This document shows, piece after piece, positions 25,410 through 33,682 of a DNA stretch of 64,000 nucleotides; positions within the stretch are counted from its first letter, which is position 1, and the number at the start of each line of letters is the position of its first letter. Under the pieces are notes generated by a model, which searched no databases, was not told the DNA's origin, and saw nothing but the letters and a program-made list of their open reading frames with translations. Made by a program: the position numbers and the translations under genes. Origin of the DNA: an uncultured Christensenellaceae bacterium (GTDB taxonomy: Bacteria; Bacillota; Clostridia; Christensenellales; Pumilibacteraceae); the NCBI GenBank assembly GCA_910587805.1, contig CAJUNM010000007.1, positions 4,708 to 68,707 on the forward strand. Reading direction: 5' to 3'.

Positions 25410-26477
25410 ATGGGAACTATGGTTTACAATGTAAACGACACCGCCACGCAGGTCTTGGCGGCAAAACAGGTCAAAGAAAACATCTTTGTCGATCTCGTGC
25501 ATAAGAACGGATACGGCATCACGCAGCACGAGGAAACGAACGTCAGCACGTTGCGCATGATGAAAGTGCTCCCGACCACGGCGAGCGCACGTACGGTCGG
25601 AGCAGCGACGAACGGCGCGTTTTTCAACAGCACCAACGCCGAAGTGCCGCAGGTCACCGAGTACGATCTTAACTTGCTGTATGTCTACGACAAGGTATAC
25701 GATTTGCCCGAGGTGCAGCAAGATATGTGCCCCGTCAATATTTTCGACGAGATCACAAAGAACATCGGCGGGCGCGTTGCCACGGAGATCAACGCGTCGA
25801 CTATCGCCGAGCAGCTCGCAAACCGTTATAACGCTGCCAAAACCGCGACGAAATGGGATGATATAGCCGTCACTCTCCCTGCGTCGGGCGGCTATTATCA
25901 GGCGATACAGGACGCGTCCACCATGCTCGACGACGGCGACGAGGCGAACGGCATACAGGCGTTTCCGTTCGAGGAGCGCGAGATAATCATGCGCCCGACG
26001 TTTCGTTCCAAGCTCTTGAGCGATAAAGGTGTGTTGCTCGGCGGTTCGAATTACGCGCAGTCTATGCTCGCAAAAGGCGCCGTTTCGCCCGATGCGCGCA
26101 AAGAGTGGGGCAATATGTATTGCGGCGAGATCGACCTTATCCCGTGCTATATCGCACCCAAGGCGTTGTGGGCGCGTGCAGGCGAGTGGACTTATACGAC
26201 AACCGAGGGCGGCGCCAATACGCAGGGCGGAGCGACCACCTTTGCGGCGACGCAAGCCTTGATGTGCGCCAAGTCCGCCACCGATCGCGGCATATCCACG
26301 CAAGACTATATCAAGATCATCGACAGCCCCGACGGCGCGGGCAAGCGCTTGCAGCCCAAGGCGCGCTGGGGCATAAACGTCTGCTACGGCAAAGGCGTTG
26401 TTCCGATATTGTCCAACGGCACGGCAGCGCCGGGCGCGGATATAAAAGTGCAATCACCCGCTTCGTTTAAGGCGTAA
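25410..26477 (+). CDS. Major capsid protein
   Basis: The 355-residue protein follows AAAGGAG. It has an N-terminal arm (MVYNVNDTATQVLAAKQVKE), an extended loop region, and P- and A-domain-like segments (ASTMLDDGDEANG, FRSKLLSDKGVL), consistent with HK97-fold capsid proteins. It is the most GC-rich gene of the late operon and ends at its own terminator. Confidence 0.85.
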   Translation: MGTMVYNVNDTATQVLAAKQVKENIFVDLVHKNGYGITQHEETNVSTLRMMKVLPTTASARTVGAATNGAFFNSTNAEVPQVTEYDLNLLYVYDKVYDLPEVQQDMCPVNIFDEITKNIGGRVATEINASTIAEQLANRYNAAKTATKWDDIAVTLPASGGYYQAIQDASTMLDDGDEANGIQAFPFEEREIIMRPTFRSKLLSDKGVLLGGSNYAQSMLAKGAVSPDARKEWGNMYCGEIDLIPCYIAPKALWARAGEWTYTTTEGGANTQGGATTFAATQALMCAKSATDRGISTQDYIKIIDSPDGAGKRLQPKARWGINVCYGKGVVPILSNGTAAPGADIKVQSPASFKA

Positions 26478-26489
26478 AAGTATCAACCC

Positions 26490-26517
26490 AAAAGGCGAGA
26501 CAAGTTCTCGCCTTTTC
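26490..26517 (+). terminator. Terminator after the capsid gene
   Basis: AAAAGGCGAGA pairs with TCTCGCCTTTT around a 5-base loop, followed by a short T-run. It partly separates capsid expression from the toxin gene at 26576. Confidence 0.85.
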
Positions 26518-26575
26518 CGTGTCGCAAACAGTTATGCCGTGCAACTCGGCAATGCGACGTCAAAAGGAGAGAATT

Positions 26576-27117
26576 GTGGCAAAAAAAGACGCACAAGGGA
26601 ATATACACAGCGAGCAGAACGGAAAGTTTGTAAGTAACGACAATTTGAGCGCGTCGGAGCTCAAGGAACGATTGCAACAAACGTTGCCCGAAAAGAAACC
26701 CGAAATAAAGCATAAAACCCGCGAAGAGTTTTTCGGCGAAGAATTTGCGGGCGTAAAGGGCTCGGACGCCATAGAAAAACTGCTCAAAGAAAAACGCGGT
26801 CATGTAAAGAACGCGTTTACTCGACCCGAAATAGGCGGCATAGACCTCGTTTGGGGCGATGAAAATGGTGGATTACTACACACGATTATGCGCAGAGATA
26901 AGATGCTTAGAAACGGCACAGGCAATATAAGCGGACTTGATATGGCTAAAAAATACCGGATATTGTTGAAAAAGGTGACTTTGATTTAGATGAAAACGAT
27001 AGACCCGGAATAGAAAAGGACGGCTACCGTGTCGCTATTCGTCCAACATATGACGGGAAAAAACTTAATTGGATTGTTACCGCAATGGAAATAACATCAT
27101 TAAAAAATTCGAGGTAA
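26576..27117 (+). pseudogene. Cargo toxin, PBECR1-like nuclease, -1 frameshifted
   Basis: GTG 26576 follows AAAAGGAGAG. The leader (SEQNGKFVSND, LSASELKERLQQTLPEKK) matches the other cargo proteins. The C-terminal domain has IGGIDLVWGDENGGLLH and, after a -1 shift at the A6 run 26948-26953, RPGIEKDGYRVAIRPTYDG and LNWIVTAMEI, the pattern of PBECR1/barnase-colicin E5-like RNases in MuF toxins. Unshifted reading stops at 26989 after changing to unrelated sequence. It is a one-base deletion or programmed slippage. A counter RNA (unit 4) covers its end. Confidence 0.8.
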
Positions 27118-27179
27118 ATTGACATACGCACCCGGTACAATTTTTACATATGAGCGTGTTCCTCATATAACCTCGAATT
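27102..27179 (-). ncRNA. Counter-oriented small RNA unit 4 (opposite PBECR1 toxin)
   Basis: Minus-strand TTGACA (27214-27209), 17 bp, TATAAT (27191-27186). The RNA of about 78 nt is closed by a 10-bp stem AATTCGAGGT/ACCTCGAATT (27106-27115 with 27070+100 to 27179, i.e. 27170-27179) and ends in six T (plus-strand A-run 27102-27107). It contains the last five codons of the toxin frame in antisense. Confidence 0.75.
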
Positions 27180-27244
27180 ATTTATATTATATGCCGTTCA
27201 GTGCAAAATGTCAATACTTTTTCAAAAAAATTTTAGGAGTGATT

Positions 27245-27775
27245 ATGAAAAAAACGCAACCTAAGTCGTGCCCGTACAGCGATGACGACATGATATATGA
27301 CTACGATTCGCACCGCTATGTTTTAATCGAGCGATACGTATTGAGAAGTCTCGGCGAGAATCTCGACATGATACTTAACGCAGCGGGCGATGCAAATCCG
27401 AGCACGCTTGCGAGCAGATTTCTGCGCCGCGTCAGCAACGCGGTCTACGGTTACATATACAAGGATAATCCGAATACGGAGCGTATAGAGTACTATCTTG
27501 CCAAGCACGCTCCGCTTCGACCGTGGATTAAAGATATGCTCGAGGCGCAAACGCTTTATATGCTTATGAACGGCGACATCGGCATTATGTCGGGCTTAAA
27601 CATAGGCAAAGGACAAGCTATGGAATCGTACAAGCTTCGCGGCGCTGTTCGCGTCGCGCCCGAGGTGGAAGAAACGTGTAATCGCATTATACCTGCGTTC
27701 GGGCATTGCTTGAAATATCGCGGTGTGATTACTTTTCCGCCTTTTCCGCAAACGGAATATCGCATGGGGTATTGA
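27245..27775 (+). CDS. Head-tail connector-like protein
   Basis: ATG 27245 follows TTAGGAG; an upstream in-frame start lies inside the RNA unit. The 176-residue protein is helical at first and ends with APEVEETCNRIIPAFGHCLK and a beta stretch. Place after the capsid suggests a connector protein. Confidence 0.6.
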   Translation: MKKTQPKSCPYSDDDMIYDYDSHRYVLIERYVLRSLGENLDMILNAAGDANPSTLASRFLRRVSNAVYGYIYKDNPNTERIEYYLAKHAPLRPWIKDMLEAQTLYMLMNGDIGIMSGLNIGKGQAMESYKLRGAVRVAPEVEETCNRIIPAFGHCLKYRGVITFPPFPQTEYRMGY

Positions 27776-27776
27776 T

Positions 27777-28133
27777 ATGTTAAACGCATTGAAAGGTCTC
27801 GGGCACAATCAGTTTGAGTTCGCGCGGTGGGCGCCGAAAGAGTACGAGCGATACAAGATCATTCGCGTAGAGGAAGTTTCGGAGCGAGCAAAGCGCTTCG
27901 ATACCGTTATTCAGAACCTCGTCGGGTATTCGGAATATACGTTGCTTCGCACTGCGTACGTCTACGACTACAAGTCGCAGCAGCATATCATGTTCCGCAA
28001 TAAGTGGTGGGAGATCGTTTCCGTAAACGAAATAACGCAAGACGTCGCACCGCAAACGTTACGGCTTGTAAACGGCGGCAATAGGCAATTCTTGCTTGAA
28101 ATAATGGCGGTGGACGGCTATGACGTCGAATGA
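27777..28133 (+). CDS. Head closure/adaptor protein
   Basis: The 118-residue protein (KYRNKW-like: HIMFRNKWWEIVSVNEITQD) has the small beta-barrel pattern of head-closure proteins. It starts one base after the previous stop and overlaps the next gene by 14 bases. Confidence 0.6.
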   Translation: MLNALKGLGHNQFEFARWAPKEYERYKIIRVEEVSERAKRFDTVIQNLVGYSEYTLLRTAYVYDYKSQQHIMFRNKWWEIVSVNEITQDVAPQTLRLVNGGNRQFLLEIMAVDGYDVE

Positions 28134-28407
28134 GTTTGCGATCCTTGTAAAAGAATGCGAGGCAATACTGCGCGAGCGCGCGCCGGTAAAAACGGGCAAT
28201 TTGCGATATAACGCTATCAAGCTCGAAATGCCCGACGCCAACACGGCGATTTTGTACGTCGACGAGGATATTGCGCCGTACATGCCGTACACAAACGAGA
28301 AATGGGAAAAACGCCCGAGCAGAAATCCCAATGAGGGGTGGTTCGACGAAGCGGTGCAGGTGATTATACAATTCATAGCAACATACACGGGAGGGACACT
28401 TTCATGA
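28120..28407 (+). CDS. HK97-gp10-like connector protein
   Basis: The 95-residue protein has the gp10-family outline: an N-terminal helix, RAPVKTGNLRYNAIKLEM, a beta pair and APYMPYTNEKWEKR, ending in a helix. These proteins complete the neck. It overlaps the next gene by 4 bases. Confidence 0.7.
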   Translation: MTSNEFAILVKECEAILRERAPVKTGNLRYNAIKLEMPDANTAILYVDEDIAPYMPYTNEKWEKRPSRNPNEGWFDEAVQVIIQFIATYTGGTLS

Positions 28408-29231
28408 TAAGCTTAAAAACATTCACGCAGACAATACAAGACGGACTTAATGCCATAAGCGGTATAAATTTCAAGGTGTTTGCCGACGCAGGAAAATACG
28501 AAAAAGCGATCGTTAAACCGTTATATAAAACGAAATTCACAAGCTGTGTACTGCGCGCGGGTAGCTCGAGCGCAGTACCTACGCAGGGCGTCACGGTGGC
28601 GTCGCAAACGGTTATGCTCGAGGTGTGCGTGCGATTTACGCCCGAAACAATGGACAGCGTCATAACGGCGCATCGCGCCGCTCTCGACGCGTATTTCGGC
28701 AATACGGAAGTTCAGCAAATCTCCGAGGGCGGCAAGTCGTATACCGTTGCCGCTACGTATGCGATTGCGACCACGGGCACGGTAGAGCAACGTCCGCTTG
28801 TAGGTACGAGCTTGACGTACTTTGTCAACATCTCGTATAGCTTCGTCGAGAACGGGCTCAATTCAAACAGTTTCAAGTTTACGCTCGACGGCGACGAAAT
28901 TCCGTACACTGTCGCGTCTATACGCAAGACGCCTACGACCGACGGCAACATATACAGCGACGGCAACGGTAATACCAAAGCGCGCAACACAGCGTTTATA
29001 CATACGTTCGAGTTCCAAATCCCCGCGCTTTCGGGCGCGGGAGTGAGTAGCAAAGTAATATCCAATTTGCTCGGCAACGAATTAAATACGATGCATACGC
29101 TCGTTGTGACGGTAGACGACGCCGAGCCGCAAACTTATACGGTAATATTCGGCGAAACGGAATGTAATGTGCAAGGCGTGAATAACGGCGGCATGACTTT
29201 CTCGCTGACTGAGGCTTTTGTGGGGGCATAA
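28404..29231 (+). CDS. Tail tube or neck protein, probable
   Basis: ATG 28404 (ATGA overlap; GAGGGA upstream). The 275-residue protein has a helical first 60 residues, then a long beta-rich region (RAGSSSAVPTQGVTVASQTV, TVVTVDD-like strands) as in tail tube proteins. The assignment rests on position and beta content only. Confidence 0.55.
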   Translation: MISLKTFTQTIQDGLNAISGINFKVFADAGKYEKAIVKPLYKTKFTSCVLRAGSSSAVPTQGVTVASQTVMLEVCVRFTPETMDSVITAHRAALDAYFGNTEVQQISEGGKSYTVAATYAIATTGTVEQRPLVGTSLTYFVNISYSFVENGLNSNSFKFTLDGDEIPYTVASIRKTPTTDGNIYSDGNGNTKARNTAFIHTFEFQIPALSGAGVSSKVISNLLGNELNTMHTLVVTVDDAEPQTYTVIFGETECNVQGVNNGGMTFSLTEAFVGA

Positions 29232-29232
29232 T

Positions 29233-29745
29233 ATGGCAAACGGCAATTATACACTGACGATAGAGAATAAGACAGCGGACGAGAACGAAAACAATCCGAT
29301 AGCGGGCGATACGGCGGGCTCCAAACAAGCGCGCGGCGGGGATAATACAGCCGTTGCCGCAAGTACGGTAAAAGCCGCTAAGATAATGGCAGTCGTGGGC
29401 ACCGCAATGCATTTTGCCGATAAGATCGTTTCGCACCGTATACAGACAGTGGAGCTCCGCACGGGATCGCGCGAACAGCAAGAACGGCTGTCGTTTGCGT
29501 ACTCCGTCGCAAAGCAAGCGGGCGGGATAATTATGTCGACCGCTGCGGGCTTTGCGGTGGGGAATGTGCCGGGTGCATTGATAGGTTTGCTTACGAGCAG
29601 TGCGTCGGTAGCGTTATCTTACGCACAAAAAGCCGACGAGATACGTATGCAACAAAATCTTGAGGACATCGGACTCAAGTATATGAATATTCGCGCGGGC
29701 GGCTCAGTAGCGAGCTACTCGGGCAGTAGATTAAAAAATCAGTAG
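29233..29745 (+). CDS. Gly/Ala-rich phage structural protein
   Basis: The 170-residue protein has a disordered start, then two hydrophobic Ala/Gly-rich helices (about 52-70 and 98-130: GIIMSTAAGFAVGNVPGALI) and a tail. It sits where a tape-measure gene would be but is far too short for one. It may be a virion membrane-interacting protein. Confidence 0.5.
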   Translation: MANGNYTLTIENKTADENENNPIAGDTAGSKQARGGDNTAVAASTVKAAKIMAVVGTAMHFADKIVSHRIQTVELRTGSREQQERLSFAYSVAKQAGGIIMSTAAGFAVGNVPGALIGLLTSSASVALSYAQKADEIRMQQNLEDIGLKYMNIRAGGSVASYSGSRLKNQ

Positions 29746-29755
29746 AGGAAGCTTC

Positions 29756-30304
29756 ATGAGTGAGTTTAACGAACAGGATCATCCGCGCGACAGCGAAGGG
29801 AAGTTTACGAATCGTAATGATCGTTCAAACGTATTGGATAATATGTCGGCTACGGAGCTGAGCAAGGCGTTGCGGAGAGAGTTGCCGCAAAAGAAAATGA
29901 CGCCCGAAGAAAAGATCGCGAGCGTACATATAGACTTCGACAGGGATAATATATTACCTGAGCTGAATGAAGAAGATTTGGCGAAAATCGGTGCGGAAAA
30001 GAATAAACACGTATTGCTCAAAAAATCCGTTATTGATAGAAATCGCGTAGAGCATAGCGACTTAACCGACACCGACTTTGAACTAATATTGGCGAACGCT
30101 TTATATGTACCATCGGAAGTTTTTCCTGCAAACAAAGAAAAGCCGTATTACCATTTTGCCAAAATAATCGAAATAAATTCAAAAGGCAAGCCGTATTTAG
30201 GACTTGCCTTACTTGATGTGGACGATAAGAAAGAGAATTTCGAAATAGTTCACGCACATTTTGCTCGTATGAGTAGTTATGAAACAATGAAGCGCAAAGT
30301 ATAA
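29756..30304 (+). CDS. Cargo toxin, PBECR-type nuclease (intact)
   Basis: The 182-residue protein starts after GAGGAAGC. Leader: EQDHPRDSEGKFT, then MSATELSKALRRELPQKK (about residues 32-49). Nuclease-like domain (about 85-182): KHVLLKKSVIDRN, LILANALYVPSEVF, KPYYHFAKI, ENFEIVHAHFAR, the pattern of PBECR families (barnase/EndoU/colicin/RelE-like) found in phage toxins; I cannot fix the PBECR number. It is 75% or so identical by eye to 41270 over residues 30-105. No immunity gene follows; RNA unit 5 starts opposite its stop. Confidence 0.75.
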   Translation: MSEFNEQDHPRDSEGKFTNRNDRSNVLDNMSATELSKALRRELPQKKMTPEEKIASVHIDFDRDNILPELNEEDLAKIGAEKNKHVLLKKSVIDRNRVEHSDLTDTDFELILANALYVPSEVFPANKEKPYYHFAKIIEINSKGKPYLGLALLDVDDKKENFEIVHAHFARMSSYETMKRKV

Positions 30305-30391
30305 AAAACACTTGCGGAGGGACTGCCGTTTCCCTCATCGCGCCTTTCGGTGCGGCAGGCGAGGCAGATTTTCTGCGGTTCGCAAGTGTTT
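30303..30391 (-). ncRNA. Counter-oriented small RNA unit 5 (opposite PBECR toxin 29756)
   Basis: Minus-strand TTGACT (30426-30421), 17 bp, TATAAT (30403-30398). The RNA of about 89 nt is closed by a perfect 11-bp stem AAACACTTGCG/CGCAAGTGTTT (30306-30316 with 30381-30391), has GC-rich inner hairpins, and ends in six T. Its 3' end meets the toxin stop codon (30302-30304). Confidence 0.78.
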
Positions 30392-30460
30392 GATTATATT
30401 ATACGCCATTTTTTACAAAAAGTCAATACTTTATCAAAAAATTTTATAAGGACGGTTTTT

Positions 30461-33397
30461 ATGGATATTTATATCGATATCGGCGGTTGGGGCGGTTACG
30501 AGAAAAGCGTTGCTCTGCCTATAAAATGGAATTCGTTACTTGACGAAAGATTGGACGAATGCATATTAAATATTAACAATGTGACAGACAGCATATTTCG
30601 AATCGGTGACGAAGTTAAAATAAGGATTTATCCGCAAATTGAGCTCGATTTTATTATTGCTTCGGACACGTCGACGCAAGTGCCGGCGGGTGGAAATCGC
30701 TACAATCATGAGTTAAAACTTATCGAGCCCACTAAAATACTCGAGGGGATCGTTGTAGAAACATTGGCGTTCGCACAGCCTGTAACGTCCCAATTTTTGC
30801 CCGAAACTACATGTGTAAGTCCGTCAATTGACGTGCGTAGCGAATCTGCGAACATACCGGCTTTGCCCTCGAATGCATTTTCGGCAACGGGACTACCAAC
30901 ACCGATAAGAGCGGGTAAAAAATTTGTTTTGCCCGCTATTGAAAGTATAATTGGATTCAATATGTCGAATGTCAAATTTAACGACAATGGAATGTTTTCC
31001 ATAGAAGTTATACCAAACGGTGAAACGACTCTGATAGCTCAAGTCAACGGCAGAACGCAGGCACTCCCGTTTTTGCCGCAAAAGGATATTACTTATACAG
31101 TCGTTTATAAAGTGGCAATACGACGCGATATGCCGGATCAAGTAATACCATTTTATAATTATAATGCAACGTTGACGTATACGATAACGGCAAAAGAGGT
31201 TGAAAATCTCGATTATACGATTGCTTCGGTTATAGACCGTGTACTCGATCTTGCCGAACCGCACCTTACGTCTGTTCAGCCGAAATACAAACTCGATTTC
31301 GCGCAGCATACCGAATTTGAGAATATACGAGCTCCCGAATTCGCGTTCACAAATAAAACGTTAAAAGAAATACTCGACCAAATCGGCGGGTATATCCACG
31401 GAATACCGAGACTTGTGCGCGGCGATAGCGGCGAACTTGACACTATACGTTTTGACATATTGGGAAGCACAAAGGAAGCGTCGCTTGCGGATTCGGAATA
31501 CAAATATGTGACGCAAATTCTCTCAAACAATATCGAAAACTATGCGACCGAAATAGATAGCGTTGTGGAAAATTTAGCGTGTTTGAAAGACGAGCAAGAG
31601 GGCGATTTAATCGAGCCTTTTAATGGCGGTTGGAAAAGCACGAGAAGTCAAGAGGAATATGCTCGAATCACAGACACAAATATGATCATAGAAACAACGT
31701 TGCCCGTTTATAAGGTAAATAAAGCAGAGGTTTACGTCAATGGTAATGTTTTTGATATTACGAACTATATTGTTGAAGCGACAGACTATGCTCGTTTGTC
31801 ATCATATAGCGGAGCTTATCCGCATAGCAAGGCGTTTGCGCTGTATTATACCCTCGGAGAGTGCAATATTCAAGGGTTAAACTTCAAATCAAAAGGCACC
31901 TTAGTTCAATCAAATGAAGACTACGCCATAACAAATATAATTAAAGCTGTTTCCGGCGTTGAAACAAATGGAAATTACGCTTCGTTATTTTTTCGCGTGA
32001 ATTATGTTCCGTTGTTCGCTGCTCGGATTAAACAACGAAAAGCAAATTACAAAAGTTATCGATCATTTCGGCGAACTTTGTCATATAATCAAAGCGCGAA
32101 TATTGTCGATACGCGAAGCTATGGCGAAAACCTTAAGGGAGTAATTGCGCGCATCGGCAACGAGGAGTTGATGCGTACTTATGTGTTGACACAAGCGCAA
32201 GCCAAACTTATTCCGCATATTGGAGAACAATGGAGAAATAGACACACATCGCCGTTTGGAACATCGTGGTACGAAGAATATTACGTATCTTCGGTTACAA
32301 GTGAAATTTACGCCGATCACATTGTATGTGTGATAGGCTTGTCGCAAGACTATAATCGGTTGTCGCAATATATCGGGATTGATTCGGAATGGCGTGCTTA
32401 TGAGGTAAGCGAAAAAAACACGTATAAACGCAACTACATATATAAAGATGTTACATTTATCGGATTTAATGCTCCTACCGCTACGTTGAATGATTCGTAT
32501 TGTATAGCCGACACTGACAAATACCTGCAAGCGTTGACGCTTACGTTTACACAAGAAGCAAATAATCTCCCGAATATAAACGTTGCAACGCTATACAATT
32601 ACATGAATAGCAGTGCGGGTACCGTTGCGCTTAAATCTACGATTACGCTGCCTGTAATATCAACTGTATTCGGTAATTCATTATCGTTTATTTTTGGCTG
32701 TAAAGATAATTTCTCTGCCGGAAATAAGAGCGAGAATGGAACTAATGACAAAATTTCCGGATATTGGCAAACCGGCGTACAGTATGTCGATTATTATGGG
32801 CGCATAGATTATGTCGATTTCAAATTATCTGTTGACACACAATTTCATAATTCCTATGCATTCGATTTGCCGGGTGTAGATACGGAGGTTAAAAATTCGA
32901 ATACGATTTTTTCAACGTCATTTGCAGATAGTTCTCCCAAGCTCGAACTTAAAAAGAACGGTGCGGAAATAATGCAATATTCGTATCAAATGGATTTTTC
33001 CACATATGATAGCGGCGCAGTGGGGGATTTGTCGAAAGAAATAATTATAGGTCCTGCGCTCACACATAATAATCCTCTTGTTCGTAAAACGCGTTCCGAT
33101 CATAGCGCAGCTATATATATCTTGGAGAACAAAATCGGAAAATTTCAAACGCATATAGATGTTTCCACTCCGTTCTTTGTGTTATATGGGAAAAGAACGG
33201 ATTTGATAACTGTTAATATTGCGCAAGGCGGGAAAAGTGCATATATGAAGATCCTTGATTTGGGAGCAGATAAATCGGGTAAAGCTTGGGCTATAGCTGA
33301 TGTGGCTACAGGTGAAATATTGCTTGCCCGTAATGTCGATATAAAAGTCAACGATACAATAAAACTTCCATACTTATGGACGACACATATAAAATAA
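30461..33397 (+). CDS. Large tail protein
   Basis: The 978-residue protein starts at ATG 30461 after AAGGACG; an earlier in-frame start (30350) lies inside RNA unit 5. It is mostly beta-rich, with a helical section near 250-330 (IDRVLDLAEPHLTSVQPKYK, LKEILDQIGGYIHGIPRLVR) that recalls tail-tip/baseplate hub proteins. No membrane helix or protease motif is obvious. A tail-tip or adsorption role is inferred from position. Confidence 0.6.
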   Translation: MDIYIDIGGWGGYEKSVALPIKWNSLLDERLDECILNINNVTDSIFRIGDEVKIRIYPQIELDFIIASDTSTQVPAGGNRYNHELKLIEPTKILEGIVVETLAFAQPVTSQFLPETTCVSPSIDVRSESANIPALPSNAFSATGLPTPIRAGKKFVLPAIESIIGFNMSNVKFNDNGMFSIEVIPNGETTLIAQVNGRTQALPFLPQKDITYTVVYKVAIRRDMPDQVIPFYNYNATLTYTITAKEVENLDYTIASVIDRVLDLAEPHLTSVQPKYKLDFAQHTEFENIRAPEFAFTNKTLKEILDQIGGYIHGIPRLVRGDSGELDTIRFDILGSTKEASLADSEYKYVTQILSNNIENYATEIDSVVENLACLKDEQEGDLIEPFNGGWKSTRSQEEYARITDTNMIIETTLPVYKVNKAEVYVNGNVFDITNYIVEATDYARLSSYSGAYPHSKAFALYYTLGECNIQGLNFKSKGTLVQSNEDYAITNIIKAVSGVETNGNYASLFFRVNYVPLFAARIKQRKANYKSYRSFRRTLSYNQSANIVDTRSYGENLKGVIARIGNEELMRTYVLTQAQAKLIPHIGEQWRNRHTSPFGTSWYEEYYVSSVTSEIYADHIVCVIGLSQDYNRLSQYIGIDSEWRAYEVSEKNTYKRNYIYKDVTFIGFNAPTATLNDSYCIADTDKYLQALTLTFTQEANNLPNINVATLYNYMNSSAGTVALKSTITLPVISTVFGNSLSFIFGCKDNFSAGNKSENGTNDKISGYWQTGVQYVDYYGRIDYVDFKLSVDTQFHNSYAFDLPGVDTEVKNSNTIFSTSFADSSPKLELKKNGAEIMQYSYQMDFSTYDSGAVGDLSKEIIIGPALTHNNPLVRKTRSDHSAAIYILENKIGKFQTHIDVSTPFFVLYGKRTDLITVNIAQGGKSAYMKILDLGADKSGKAWAIADVATGEILLARNVDIKVNDTIKLPYLWTTHIK

Positions 33398-33418
33398 ATT
33401 CATATAAAGGAGTAGCAT

Positions 33419-33682
33419 ATGGACAATCAAACGGTAAAGAACTTCAAGGTAGCGATCGACGCGATGCGCGGCGCTCGCGACGAATGCGAAACGATCGCAC
33501 AGTATCTCGAGCGGCTCGATGAAAGCTACGCGGTATCGCCCGAGGACGCGGCGATAGCCGAGCCGCAATATCTCGACATAATCAAGGACGAAATGAACCA
33601 CTGCTTGCGGTTCATTTTTAATGTGGTTGTGCCGATTACGGGTATCGAACCAGATATGGACGGAATAGGGGGTGGCGAATAA
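33419..33682 (+). CDS. Small tail-region protein
   Basis: The 87-residue acidic helical protein follows AAAGGAG and overlaps the next start (TAATG). It contains FNVVVPITGIEPDMDGIGGG near its end. Possibly a tail accessory; not recognised. Confidence 0.5.
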   Translation: MDNQTVKNFKVAIDAMRGARDECETIAQYLERLDESYAVSPEDAAIAEPQYLDIIKDEMNHCLRFIFNVVVPITGIEPDMDGIGGGE

